64,000 nucleotides of DNA from Manduca sexta (Eukaryota > Arthropoda > Insecta > Lepidoptera > Sphingidae), in contig NC_051134.1 in the NCBI RefSeq assembly GCF_014839805.1, positions 5,053,170 to 5,117,169 on the forward strand. The letters are read 5' to 3'. Below the pieces are notes generated by a model. That model was given only the letters and a program-made list of their open reading frames with translations. It was not told where the DNA came from and did not search any database. The stretch's first letter is position 1; each line of letters starts with the position of its first letter. The position numbers were made by a program, and so were the translations under genes. Positions 10,926 to 23,854 of the stretch are shown here, one piece after another.

Positions 10926-13900
10926 TTAAAGGGCCATATTGGCGACTGCCGCGAGGAGTACCACCAACGCAGAAAGGAAGCTGCTAGCTGCCGAATCTGG
11001 GACAGGTTCTGGTAGAACTGGGGTTACTGGCTCCGAAATGTTTGGTGGTGCTACGGTGGTAGTTGTGGTGATGGTTATAGGGGCAGTGGTTGACTGCTGG
11101 ATTGCCTGGTTACCATTGGTGAAGTAAGTGTTCATATCAGATTGAACGGCCGCGACCCAAGCGATGCTCTCGCGGGATGATTCGGCGCCGTTGTACACGG
11201 CTTGGTAGCTGTCGCCAAGCTGCGTCTTAGTCTGGTTGACCCACGCTTGGAACTGAAAAAAATGTTAATGCAAAATTTAAATTTCATAAAATTATCTCGA
11301 TTTGGATTTACTTTAGATAGATGGAATTGCAAAAAGTTAGTTAATGATCGGAAAGTACATATTTGTTCCCAATTGCATTGTAATTTAAAATTCAGTCGGT
11401 GTTGACACCGCTTAGTGCATAATGATTGCCATTAAGGACGGCTTGCACGTTACAGCATTCAATTATTTACAAAACAATGTGATTAATATACCCTGATTAA
11501 TAACGTTTATTGCTATCTACATAAGCTTCAAAATCAATAATATATAAAAAAAATCTTACGGCATTTATTTCAGCCTCAGTCCGCAGTCTTGAAGAAACGT
11601 ACGAGATGGGAGTATTCGCCGTTCCAAAACTGAAAAACAAAACATTCTTATAATCTATACTAATATATAAAGCTGAAGAGTTTGTTTGTTAGTTTGTTTA
11701 AACGTGCTAATCTTAGAAACCACAAAACTTTTTATCCCAGAAAACTATAAAGTGGTACTTTTATCCCAGAAAAACTTTGCTGGCAGAGCAAAGATACATA
11801 ACAATTACAATATGAGTCCTGTATTATATACTGCTAAAGAAAGGCCTCCCCTGCTAGTAAAAGTGAGCGTTAGTCCATCACGCTGACCTAGTGCGGGTTA
11901 ACACACTGATCATAGCTTCGATATTCTTATGTTGCATTCTAATGTATCTACGTTTCCGTTAATGCTAATAATAACTAATAATCAATACAAACGTAACTGC
12001 AAAAAATCATCTTAGCCACAATCGAAGTTAATAACATGGTACTTAAAAATACGAAGAATTCAGAGTGTACATACGCTTCGGTGACTCTAGCGAGGTTGTT
12101 CTGGATATATCGGAAGACGATTTGGGTGTTCCCTTCATTGCCGGAGACGGCTCCACTGAAGGCATTAGTGTAGTCTTGGGGACGAATGATGGTGTTGCTC
12201 AAACGATATTGTTGAGGAACCTGCAACATTGGATTTAGGTCAAAAGAAGTTTCAGAAACATGAAGATACAAGTATAAATTGATAGCACTTGCTCATTACA
12301 TTAAGACAAAAGGAGTTCCAGAATTTTTCATGTATATTCATTAGGTGGTGATGTTGAAAATCAATAAGGGTTTTTTCAATGGACATATTATGCATAAAAT
12401 AAACTATAACCTTATTAAATAGAGAAGTCAGATAAAAAAAATCCATACAACTGACAGGTGAACGCCTTGCGTTCCTCGTCATACTTATACAATATACATA
12501 TATAAAAAAAATGTAAAAAGCGCTGCATAAAAATTTGAATTACTTTTATTTTTTTGTTGACAAATCATATGGTAATAACAAACTTGGTAACAGTGGTTAA
12601 TCCAAATTAACATATTTTGAAAAAGGAATATCCAAAGGATGTACAAATTTATACTTCTGGCACATGACTATAGAATTTTCTTTGTAGTTTGTTTTCAAGA
12701 TGAAGATACAATTAACAATTGATAACACGCCTGATTACATTTGAAACATTAACAATGATTTTATCATTTGGGTATATACTGATGATACACTATCGTGTAT
12801 GATCGACTACGGCGTGTCGCTATTCTGTCAAATACATTTTTTCCGTACTTTTGTTAAATGCAATATGCTAGCTCATTCTACGATTAAGATATTCTTAATA
12901 AAATGAATGGATCTATATCTACCACAGAATCCGATCGCACTTTAAGCAGCGACAATTGCTGTTCCTTCGAATATGCATTATACACTTCTTATTCTATTAA
13001 AATTACGGTCTCACACACAACGTAGTTTGGTGCGCGTTGTGTCTTATATTCAAAATTAGCTCAAATCGAAAGATGACCAGTGATAGTGCGATGCAATCCT
13101 GAACGGCAGCCAGCATCCTATGACTATTCACCGGTACTGGGTACCCAGGAATACGAGCAGTGCTGCGAGTGCAGGTGAGTGGTAAATATAGTCCACAGAT
13201 CACCATCCATCGAAGATCTAATCGATTTCCCAAACAATATACCATCACCTACCTCCATGATATCTTCGCATCAGTTGATTTATATTCTCTTATACCAACT
13301 TGGATGAATAGAACGTGATAAAATATCTCAATGACTTACGAATTCAATGAAGTTTGATGAGGAGTGCAACCCAGGACCCAGACGATCTGTATCTTCTCTG
13401 TGTAGACGTTGTGGTTCAGGAACCGGTTGTACAAGAAGTCGTAGTCTGCGGTGGTGCCTTGGCGGAGAGCGTTGCAGTAGACCCAATTGCGGCTGTCTAC
13501 TGGTACTCTATGAGAAAATGTGTTTGTTAAGGTCAAGTTTCTATTTACATACATACATACATACATAACATCACGCATTTTATCCCCGAAGGGGTATGCA
13601 GAGGCGCAACTAGGGCACCCACTTTTTGCCAAGTATGTTCCGTCCCATGATGTGATAGGGGGCGAGCCTATCGCCATATCGGGCACAAATTCCAGACTCC
13701 GGGCTGATACTGAGCAGAAAAACCCAAATATCACTTTGCCCGACCCGGGATTCGAACCCAGGACTTCAGAGCGCAATTGTACCGGACGTGCAATACAACT
13801 ACGCCACCGAGGCAGTCGGTGCAGCATAAGTTTCTATTTATGATAATATATTCTCATTCATGATATACCAGGTGTTGCTCGCGGCTTCCCCCGCCGGTAA

Positions 13901-16900
13901 AGGCTTTTCCGTTACAAAGTTTTAACAATGCAATTGTCCACCTCGCTACCCTAGTGCGAAATGGCAGACTACAAATCCCCTTAATGTTCTTATAGAGGAC
14001 TTCTCGGGTTTGCAAACTTCACATTCCTTTCTATTCTTATCGAGGACTTCTCGGGTTTGCAGTTTATTAATCCTTGGTACATACGGTTGAATAAAAACGG
14101 TTATCCAAAGCAAATGAAAATGAAGACCAGTTAATCTTTTATCCATTCTAGTAAATTATCATCCCTCCCCCAGTCTGCCTTCCCCCAGCCTGACTCTCCA
14201 CTGGTCACCTACAGTCGCTACGCCGGGAGATTCCAGTAGCCATTCGCAGGTTACCCCGGTGTTGACTGCAGTGACACCTAAACACAAAAAATGAACCCCT
14301 GTCGCGAATTATCAAAATTCTTACTCGACTCCGTTGTTACGTAGAGCTTGGAACTGCGCGGTGGCAGCTGTACGGCACGCGGCAACGTTGACATTACACA
14401 TCAGTGGGGCCAGCTGGTACCTGAGCTGCGACCTCATGAAGCTCTCATTCGGGACCGGGTAGTAGGTCAGCTCCGACATGACCTTTGATGCCCATTGGGA
14501 GATCATAGTCTAAACAATTAAAAAAAAAATAAGTAAATGTCACTTTGTCAACACTTGGCTTTGTATTACAGGTGGAAGGATATTTTATTTCGTAAGCACT
14601 TGAAATATTCTTCGTACACGAGATATAAAAGTTGGAATTGATAATTGTGTGACTAGTACAAGATTCAACCTATATAGCTTCGAAAATGCTAGCATTATAG
14701 GTTAGTTGACGAATTTCTTTTTAATACATTTATCAAAAATGTCTTTCGTCCAAAATCTATCGGAAAAAGAATTTCCAAAGTCCACGCAGTAATAAATAAG
14801 TTATAAGGCTTTGAAATTTTGTGGAAAGGAAAGCTGTCAAATTACAGTAATATGGAAATGTGACGTCACCCAATGCCACCGGTCATAACGCTGCGTGAAT
14901 AAGAAAAAGACAGCGCGATATCCCCACCTCGCCCCCACTTTTGCTCACAAGAATATGTCAAATATGAAAAGCTGCTTTACTTTTCAACCAATTTTGATGG
15001 TGATTTCACAGAAGAATTTCTTTTACATATTATTTTCTGTATTATATAAAATGATAAACTAAATCAATCATAGGAAAACCACCCTATTGTTTAACTGGCG
15101 AAGGATCAAGAATCAACATCGTCATTTTTCGTCACATCCAGATGCAGTCACTTTTCCGTCACCATATAAAATGATGAACTACCAAATGATATACTCACAT
15201 GAAGACGAGTCAATTCAGGGGTGCCGGCGAGACGATTTCTGATCCAGTTAAAACCGGTTACTGCAGCAACCCATGGGCTGTAGGCAGTCTCGTTTTCTAA
15301 GAACGAGAGGATGTTGAACGCTCTATTGTAGGTCATGAGCCCGGAGCGAGCGAATTGGAAGACATCGTTTACGATCTGTAAATAGATAGAACAATGTCAT
15401 GATAGTTTTTTTAATCTTAGTGTCAAAAAACGGAAAGAAACATTCAGGTAAATTAAGAAAATTATCACACGCAGAATTTGCGTATACCTATCAATTAGTG
15501 TTGCCCAAATTCAGTCTTGGTCTTGCAGTCTTGGTCTTGTTCTTGCGTTTTTGCAAGACCAAGACCAAGAACAAGACCGCGTATTTTTAGCAAGACCAAG
15601 ACCAAGACTGACCGTGCAAGACTTGAGCAAGAACAAGACATAGCCTGCAAGACTCTTGCGTCTTGCAGCTAGGACTTAGCGCTATTTCACTGAGTAGTTA
15701 GGTGTAACAGTTCGGTGTATAGGTAGGTACGCTTAGGAATTCTATGAGACGCAAAAACCTGTATCAAAGCATATGAAAAACTGGACCTATGCGCATTACG
15801 ACTAATACCATAAACAGAGAGAATAAAACAATATCTATTAAAATCAAACTGAGTGCATGCATAGCTATGTTTTAACCATCGGCACTTTGATAATGCGGCA
15901 TCAAAGGTTTTGTACTTACTTCTCAAAGAAATTTGCCGCTTTTCGGAAGTACATGGTTATGATACACGCGCCGGCGGCTTCTTTTGAAATCTAAAACAAT
16001 CGTTGCCGCCACGCCGAAATCATAACATTTGACACTATTTGATTGCCGCCATAGGGCGTAGGTATACTCATGCAAAATAATTTCGAATTTTAAGAGTACC
16101 TACAGGTGTTCCAAAGAATAAATAAGTTTCAGAGTGCTTAGAATGAAAATGAATACATTATACTGATCACGCAAGTAGTATTATGATTGGGATAAAATGG
16201 TAAGGATAGCCCGACTAGAAATTTAAAAGTGCGACCAATGGGGCCCCTCTTGGGCTTCCCTCTTGGGGCCCACTTTGGGATGTCACGCAAAGCCCTCTTG
16301 GGCCCCCATTGGGAAATCCCAAATGGGCCCCCATTGGAAAATCCCAAATGGGGCCCAATTGGGAAATCCCCATCAGATCCCAATCTAAATTTATAAAAAT
16401 CTAAAATTTCAAAAATCAAAAATAATTTTGAATTACGGACTCTGATGGTACTATAACTTTATATTTCGATTAGAAAGTGAACTATTGGTTGAATGCATCC
16501 TTGTCGTCAGTTGGGCTCGAACTCGGGTCCTCTTGATCATCAGTCGTTCACGTTACCACTGGTCCAAGCGGGAATATTACATTCGTCGCTTTATTTGATG
16601 TACATCGAATCAACTAGATGATATTACTAATATTGCGGTTAAATGTTTAATATTTGTTTCTGTTTTTCGTTTATCTTAGTTAGATTTATTCAAGCGGAAC
16701 TATTAGCAATAATTTACTATTTCAACGTTGGGATTTCCTACTTAAATCCCACTCAAGCCCCAATTAGGAAATGTTAACAATAATTTTTCATTTTTACTTT
16801 GGGATTTCCCACTTTGGCCCCACTCGGGTCCCAATTGGGAAATATTAATAATAATTTTTCATTTTTACTTTGGGATACAATGATAAATCGTAAAACTCTT

Positions 16901-19900
16901 TTATTAAATTTCTTATAAGTTGAAGGTTCAATCTCTTTCTAGACAGATAAGTATTGTTCTTTAAAATACAGTCAAGTTATTGTAATTAATTTGTTTTTTA
17001 CATGTTTTAGCAAATGTAAGCTTATAAATCATAAATGTTTATTAAGAAACAGTTACTTCCATGGAAAACGACATATAGGTCAGTTGATTTTTCGAATTTC
17101 TTATCAAATCTTCAGTTATTTATTAATCTGCTTGATCTTTACTATGGCTATGTTAATTCAAGCTCACAATGTTCCAATTCTAATACGTTTTTCTAAGATT
17201 GAAAGTAAACTTTAATAAATAGTAAAAGACTAATAGGTAATTGCAAGACTTGCAAGACTCTTGCTGGAAGACCAAGACCAAGACCAAGACTGGGAGCGCA
17301 AGACCAAGACCAAGACCAAGATCAGGTGTATTGGCGCAAGACCAAGACCAAGACTGGCTAAGTCTCGTCTTGTTCTTGCATTTGGGCAACACTACTATCA
17401 ATCTAAAATATATTTTATTTTATTTTGTATTTAATAAGAATTTACAAATGTATGTACCTGGGCTCTGTTGTACTCGTGGATTTGAGTCCTCTGTGGGCCT
17501 CGAAGAGCCATAATAATGAGATCCCAAGTGTAATCATCATAGTTGACGCGGTAGAAACCTGAAAAGTTCAATATTCACAATTTTACTGACGCCTTCGTTG
17601 AAATCTTTTGTTACGCGGTTTCAAATCTATATTTCCTTATAAATTTTCCAGCGGAACGTTAAGTTATAATCTAAGTTAAGTTATAATTTAACACTAATCT
17701 AAGCTATAATATAACATAATGTAATAAGGTGAAAACCGTTGGTGGTCCTAAGAAAATAAATAAATAAAACCTACCTGTCTGTTGTTTGTTGAAAATAACC
17801 CATTCATCACCGACGGAGCCGCGGTTGATAATCTGCATAGCCTTCGACAAGATGTGAGTAGGCTTGGTGTTAGCGAAGTCGGGGTTGCTGGCGGACGCGA
17901 AAGATATCGGCACGATGTAGTTAGTGTTAACATTAGAGTACCCGGTGTTAATATTGAAGCGGCGCTGAAACAAACATAGTTTTTAGATGGGTTTTGTATC
18001 ATAGACTTTCACAAACTCTCGCCATTTATACCTGAAAGGGTAAACGGAGGCGCAACTGGTGCATAAAATCTAGACTCCGGGCTGATGTTGAGTAAAAAAA
18101 CCCAATATGATTGACCGAAAATCAAATGACCGGGAATCAAACCCGAATCCTTAGCACTGCAGTGGTAATGTAATAAAACTGCGCAACCGAAGCAGTATCA
18201 TACATATTCCATCTGTGATCATGGTCGATCATTCCTAAACTACAACAGCGCTAAAAAAAGTCTGAATATCAAAATGGTGAACAAGATACTCGTAGAACAA
18301 GATCAATAAGTAAACAAGGTATTAAAACTGGCTATAAACTAACAGCTTCACTAATAAAAGTTTTGTTCACTGTTACAGTGTTTTGTCTTGCTATATTGAA
18401 TGACATTTTCCGTCGGAAGAAACGAGACAAAACATAAATACGACAGACATAAAAAGCGTTAGATCCTAATTATATGAAGCGAAAATATTTAATTCTCACC
18501 TGATAGACAGTCATTTGACCGGTGCGATGATTAACGTCGACGTTAAGCACTGGATGACCACTTTGCTCTGTCCAACTTCTGTAGTATTCGATGAAACTGA
18601 AGTCTCTTCCGTACTCCGATAGAGCTCCGGTTGCGTTAGCAGCTCTCTCCAGCGATTGGAAGAGGTCGATTGGGGAAACAATATTATAGGCCCTAAAATT
18701 GGTAAACAAACATGAATAAATAACATAACATAATGTTATGCGCAATTTTTATTTTTTTTTATTGCCTTAGTAGGCAAACAAGCGAGCGGTCCACGTGATG
18801 TTAAGCAGTAACCGCCTATGGACTAAAGCAATGCCAGAGGCACAGCCATTTTATTGCCTACCGGGAGGGATGCACAAATACGAGCTTGCAGAAAAGTCAA
18901 AACTATTTTGCGTCATATTGTCGATATTACGCATAATTTTTGTGACTACTGAAGGGCTTACTAGGGATTAAATCGGACTAATCTCTATAAATATTGTAGA
19001 TAGTACGACCAAATTGTTATTTAAAGTTTTATTATTCCTATTTACCAAACAAAATTAATTAATTTTTTTTTTTTTTTTGTAATTAGTCCAATTTAAAACA
19101 TCCCGTCAATCCCCTTCATTCTAATTGACCATAATCGCCACAATTTTACAGCAACGAATCCCTATAATATCTCACTTTTCAACCAAATAGTTCCTGAGTC
19201 CTTGTCTGTGAACATTAAAGCCAAGGAGGTGCTCAGCCATTCTAATGATCGCAGCGCCTTTGTTGTACGAGATGGTAGAAAACATCTCGCGGACTTGCGC
19301 TGGAGTGTTGATACCAGAGCTCGAGAGGGCGTGAGGGTTGTTGGCGGAATCACTAAGTAAGGAGGCGTGGACTTGCTCGTTGATGAAGCGTTCTTCTAAG
19401 CCCATGTCAGTTTCCACCTAAAACGTTAACATATAAAATTATAATGTTGATATAATGGTAATTTGTCCAATAACTTTAATAAAATATGCTAGAAATTCAT
19501 AAGGCTGTGAAAATATTCGATAGTATTTAGAAATAATTTTGGAAGAACCTGGTTCAGATGAAGAGGAGACATTTAGATCGTTAAAACTACGATTATCTAT
19601 AAAAGTCTGTTACACGTACCCAGTCAGTGAGAAAGTACTCATAGTATCTGGCAAAGCCTTCGTTAAGCCAAAGCACGTCCCACCAATCGCAAGTGACAAG
19701 GTTTCCGAACCACATGTGAGCGATTTCGTGAGATAGAATGGTAGCGATCTTCTGTTTAAAGTAACTGCTTGTGTGATTCGCATCGTACATCAGATATGCT
19801 TCTCTGTGAATAAAAATGCAAACACATGACCAAGTTAAATAAATTGACTGATTTGAGAAAATAATATTGTATTAGTTTTAATCTGGTTGAAGTAATATGG

Positions 19901-22208
19901 AAAACAAATACATATATTTTTAGACTGGCTTGATACGACTAATAGAATACACAATGCAGGAGAAACAACTATGAGCGCCAAATTTACGATGACCTTCCTT
20001 GTTGAATGGCTGACCCCGATAATGATTCTGCGGAATGAGCTCCGCTAAGTCGATGCATATAGCGATACAACATTATCAGAAACCCATCAGCAAAACTTAA
20101 AAGACTCGAAACCAAACTGACCTGTACGTAAGAAGACCCCAGTTTTCCATAGCACCAGCTGAGAAGTCAGGGATGGAGGCTTGAGTCATCTTAAGGTTGG
20201 GGTCCAGGGTATAGAAGTCCATAGCGGTGTGCTTACTCATCTCAGTGAGAAGCTCTTGACCGACGTCGAAAGCGTATTGACCCTGACCAGCAGAAATTGC
20301 GCCAGGTCGGGCAATGACATCATATATGACGACATTGTTTTGTTTTAATTCTAGCGAATCGTACTCTGCAACGATCAGAGCGATGAGGTAGGTTGACATG
20401 TAGGGGGTCGTGTGGTAGATGTCATCCTGGAAGTTCCTGTAAACATAACGAAATTTGCTACAAAGACCAAACCATTTTGCTTTAATATATATTATATATT
20501 TAAAGTTATATCAGAGATAAGAAATGATTATACTACCCAATAGAATATTTGCTTAGCCTTAAAACTAATATTTGAAATTAGGATACGTTTGTGTAAAATT
20601 TTTTACCTACAAAATGGTATTCAGAAGCATCACTACTTCTTCTATGGTGTGAAATAAGGACAAGCCTATCATCAATCAGGCCAATGCCAACAACCCATGA
20701 TAATTTTTTGGCATTTAAACATAAGTTTTGCCTCTCATATCCTGATAATTAAATATAAAAAAAATACCATACGGTTTCCCAAATAGGCCTCTCTATGAGG
20801 CGATATTAACTCATGGTATAACACACACTCTATAAACGAATGTAAAACATGTATTAGAAACAATTATTCAAACGTACAAGGTACTAGATGCTCTGGTCTC
20901 CTTAATCCTGGTGCAGGACCAGCTTCTGAACTTATTAGGTCGAGTGATGGTGATGTCGAAGTAGGCCTTGAAACTGGGCTCGTCGTAGCAAGGGAAGGCG
21001 TAGCGCGCAGATGTTGGTTGGAACTGGGTGGTAGCCATCCAACTGAAAAAAAGGGAGAAATATTAAAATTTAATATAGGTTTAGGTGGATTCCTAACAAT
21101 CATAACCTACGTGCGTTTTGTGCTGCTAGTTTAAAATCGTCATGTGTAAAGGACCTAAAAACTAAAGACAATCGAGCTATAGAAAAATGTCATCATTCTC
21201 TCGTTAAAAAAAAGACCGTGTAGTTACGGGATGAGAGGAAGTTGCAATGCTACATATTTTTTTTGCAATATCATCGTCGCTCACCTCTTTTTCGACTTTA
21301 CTTAATAGTAGTTATCACCCTTCCTTATTATGCCGGCCTGTTGGAACCGGATATATACAAGCTGATCCCGGAAATTGACTCACTTACGATTATTACCACT
21401 ATTTTAACACCTTGTATAAGGTGGTCGCTATCCGGACGGATATAAGAAACTACCACGAACAAACTAAGTACATCATTATTATTAATTATGTGAAACTTTA
21501 TGTTAAATATTTCATTTGCATTACTTCATTTCCTAGTGTGCAACTGCATATTGATTTACAAAATATATTATAAATTTTAGTTTAGTTGTATTTGTTACTA
21601 TAATTTCACATAGTACACAACATCATAGATTAGCTATACCTGACTGCTTCGCTGTGAGGGCCGTTCCTGTACCAACTCTCGTAAATACCATACATGTCAG
21701 TGCGCATAGCGGCACCAAAGGTGATGGTCAGAGTGTAGATGACAGGGGTCGAAGGATTGTAATTCAACGTGCCGCTGGTCAATCGCACTCTCAGGAATTG
21801 ATACTGCTGCTCCAAGCTGTAGCTCTGAGGAATGATGGTGGATCCTTGCTGCAGTACCAAAGATTGGATTGTCACGTGGTCAGAATGGATGACAATTTCG
21901 TTGACACCAGACTGTGTAGCGAAGAGCTGGATTGCCACATTACCAGTGTATGTCTTTCTGGACATATCTATGGTCCAATGAACGTTGTACCGCGAAGGCC
22001 TTGTGGTGGTAGGTAGACGATAGGCAGCATTACGCGTCACAGCTGAAGTCATCGTGACTTCTTGTTCATCGATGTTCTCAAAAATTTCGCCTTTGAGTTT
22101 TTCATCAGCGAAGATGGTGGACGCTGTCCGCGTAATTGGTGGGTCGAAGGAGGCGGCGTTGGATAGAACGCATGCCAGCGCCAAAATTATAAATGTTGAG
22201 GTCGCCAT
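10926..22208 (-). CDS. APN: Aminopeptidase N paralogue B (GPI-type, frameshifted in exon 12)
   Basis: Second M1 aminopeptidase, same design as paralogue A. Coding exons: 22208-21640, 21042-20878, 20436-20122, 19803-19620, 19417-19176, 18692-18500, 17964-17775, 17558-17458, 15375-15199, 14509-14325, 13507-13340, 12220-12075, 11629-11560, 11252-10926. Signal peptide [25 protein letters not shown] at 339-343; HEIAH at 375-379 with Glu398. The last exon encodes a Thr-rich stalk ([12 protein letters not shown]) and a hydrophobic tail ([15 protein letters not shown]), a typical GPI signal. The exons sum to 3032 nt, one short of a full frame. Exon 12 has lost one base relative to paralogue A, putting TGA at 12201-12199 after residue 836 of an expected 1010. 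All other exons are intact, so this is either a young lesion or an assembly error. As read, the product keeps the catalytic domain but loses about 174 residues and its anchor. Confidence 0.9.
11655..11905 (+). repeat. Helitron-like/SINE composite fragment in APN-B intron
   Basis: Counterpart of the fragment at 206-480, in the homologous intron upstream of coding exon 13. Shared position and sequence show it predates the duplication. Confidence 0.45.
12199..12206 (-). other. 1-bp deletion and premature stop in APN-B exon 12
   Basis: On the plus strand paralogue A reads TTGCTCGAAACGATG (about 769-783) where this copy reads TTGCTCAAACGATA. One G is missing, and the downstream residues [16 protein letters not shown] continue in a different frame from the upstream FLNNIV. 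The stop falls at the lesion itself. No other AG near the acceptor (12220) would restore the frame. Confidence 0.88.
12221..13339. other. Intron of APN-B between coding exons 11 and 12; nothing else seen
   Basis: AT-rich intron that partly aligns with 797-1911 of copy A. No supported coding frame or complete element. Confidence 0.5.
13548..13827 (-). mobile_element. tRNA-headed SINE (family A) with 13-bp target-site duplication
   Basis: Read on the minus strand it has a pol III A-box-like TGGCGTAGTTG and a perfect B-box GGTTCGAATCC, a body shared with 63817-64000, and an (ATGT)n tail. The flanks AAGTTTCTATTTA at 13535-13547 and 13828-13840 are identical, a clean target-site duplication. It lies in the intron upstream of APN-B coding exon 11 and is absent from the same intron of APN-A. 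Confidence 0.88.
15496..17394. mobile_element. Non-autonomous hAT-like DNA transposon with 8-bp TSD
   Basis: Ends are inverted: TAGTGTTGCCCAAAT at 15496 and ATTTGGGCAACACTA ending at 17394. They are flanked by CTATCAAT at 15488-15495 and 17395-17402, an exact 8-bp duplication as expected for hAT elements. Just inside both ends are arrays of CAAGACCAAGACC and its complement, with many inverted pairs. The centre has GGGCCC-rich and TTGGGAAATCCC-type motifs (about 16235-16385 and 16730-16870) and a tRNA-like segment near 16500-16565. No transposase frame is visible. It lies in the intron upstream of APN-B coding exon 8; the APN-A intron is empty at that site. Confidence 0.85.
18003..18198 (-). 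mobile_element. tRNA-headed SINE (family A), old copy shared with paralogue A
   Basis: Degenerate counterpart of 3765-3987 at the same intron position, upstream of coding exon 7. Recognisable pieces include the complement of the GGTTCGAATCC box region and of the TCTGCTCAGTATCAGCCC body. Confidence 0.6.
18740..18866 (-). mobile_element. SINE/LINE tail fragment in APN-B intron
   Basis: Minus-strand A-rich tail preceded by GCTTGTTTGCCTACTAAGGC and a segment about 100 bases long that looks like a Lepidopteran SINE body. The equivalent APN-A intron lacks it. The family is not identified. Confidence 0.45.
21325..21450. repeat. Dispersed repeat, 'GCCGGCCTGTTGGAACC' family
   Basis: Shares ATTATGCCGGCCTGTTGGAA and a downstream stretch with 39895-40010, and in reverse with 47575-47720. 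Lies in the APN-B intron upstream of coding exon 2. The element type is unknown. Confidence 0.5.
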
Positions 22209-22280
22209 CTAAAATGAATAGCAGTCATTTAAGTATGGAACTTAAAGCGTTGTCACGAGCCAGTTGGAAATATAAATTTA

Positions 22281-22691
22281 TATAGGCTCATTTTGACATT
22301 GCGTTACTAAAGGAAACCACATACTCGTCTTCACCTTTGTTGACATTGTGCCAGAAAATCATCCATTAATAACTAATATTTTCACGACAAGTCGTGGTTT
22401 TAGTTTTCAGATTTTTTGATCATTTTGTAGTTTAATGCGAATACGGCGTGTGAGTGGGCGTATTTCTGACTGAAAGTATGATGTTGCTGCTGCAACGAGT
22501 TCTCTTAGAGTAGTAGTGGTGGCATTAGGGCGCGTAAAGTTAAAATTACTTTTTATTAATATTTATTTTGTTCGAAACTTACACTTTTTATTTTACATCT
22601 ACGGCTTAAGTAACTTACTGTAAAGTGTTATTTCCATATAGATAGGTATGTAGTTTCATTAAGTAACGCGATGTCAAAATGACCCTGTATA
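22281..22691 (+). mobile_element. TIR element (MITE-like), family M copy 1
   Basis: Left end CTCATTTTGACATTGCGTTAC and right end GTAACGCGATGTCAAAATGA are inverted repeats of about 40 bases, bordered by TATA-type sequence. The interior has no frame. Four further copies of the family occur in this window. Absent from the equivalent APN-A intron. Confidence 0.75.
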
Positions 22692-23854
22692 TGTACCAAC
22701 TACAATAATTATATTGGATTTGATGATGATACTGTAGAACCAAAATTATTTAAATTAGATCAATCAATAAGACGTATCTAGCTAAGAATTCTCCAGTAGA
22801 ATTTCGAAGGTGTGTAAAGTTTGCCAACTTAAATTAAACCAGCACGGTGGACAAATACACTCTCTCAGTAGTAGAGGATATTGCGGAGCTAGTATTGTGA
22901 AAACGATGCATCGTTTACGGCATATGTTATAACAACTAAACTCTTTATTGTATTGCGGTTACTTTACAGTCAATAATCATACTATTTACGTAATCCTTAC
23001 TAATTTAACAACATACAAGTTTTTGAAAATTGTGTAGAAATTTATATGTAAGAAGGAAACGCTGAACTAAATTAGATGAAATTTGCCATATTGATAAACC
23101 ACGTCCTGGATTACCATATCGTATACTTTTTATCCAGATAAATTTGAACTTTTATCCTGGAAAACTATTCAGGGGGACGAACAAAGTCTAGTTAAATAAA
23201 TAGGTATATAATGATCAATCAATGAAATAACGAATAATAAGTCATTTCTTTAAAACTACTAATTTTATTGATTAATTTCAATTCGTATATAAAATTACAG
23301 CAACACGCGCCACAAATATTAAAGAACACACTAATAATCGGAACTCCAAAGTCTGAGAATAAATTTTTATAAGCCGAATATCTTACATCAGTTGTGGTAG
23401 ATCATTTTGCCTACATTTCGATATTATCGTGTATTTTGAAGACGAGGTAAATTTTTTTAAAATATAAATAAAAAATTTAAGCTATCTGTTAAATAGGGTG
23501 TAAATTTGTTTAAACAACTCATTTTCACCACATTATAATGTAACCTACTAATCATGCATAAATTGCAATTCATAAAACTCATGTTTGAAATAGAAAAATT
23601 ACATATTTTATAATGACCGTACAGTCGAGGTGATTCGTGCGAAATTCGCAAAAATTGAATTCCAAAAATATAAATATAAGCAGTAAATAGTAAATTCAAT
23701 AATATTCTACTTAATCTCTACTCCTTCTTGATTATATTTTTTTTTCACAAACGTAAATATTCCAAAGTATTATATATTCTCCCTGATTTTGTAACACATT
23801 ATAGGACAGTAAAAAGCTTGTCGAGAATTATATATTATGTTTTTCGCCGATTTT

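Noticed and set aside
16138..16419. Open frame of 93 codons on the minus strand
   Set aside because: Arises from GGGCCC-type repeats inside the hAT-like element; low-complexity peptide without a domain.
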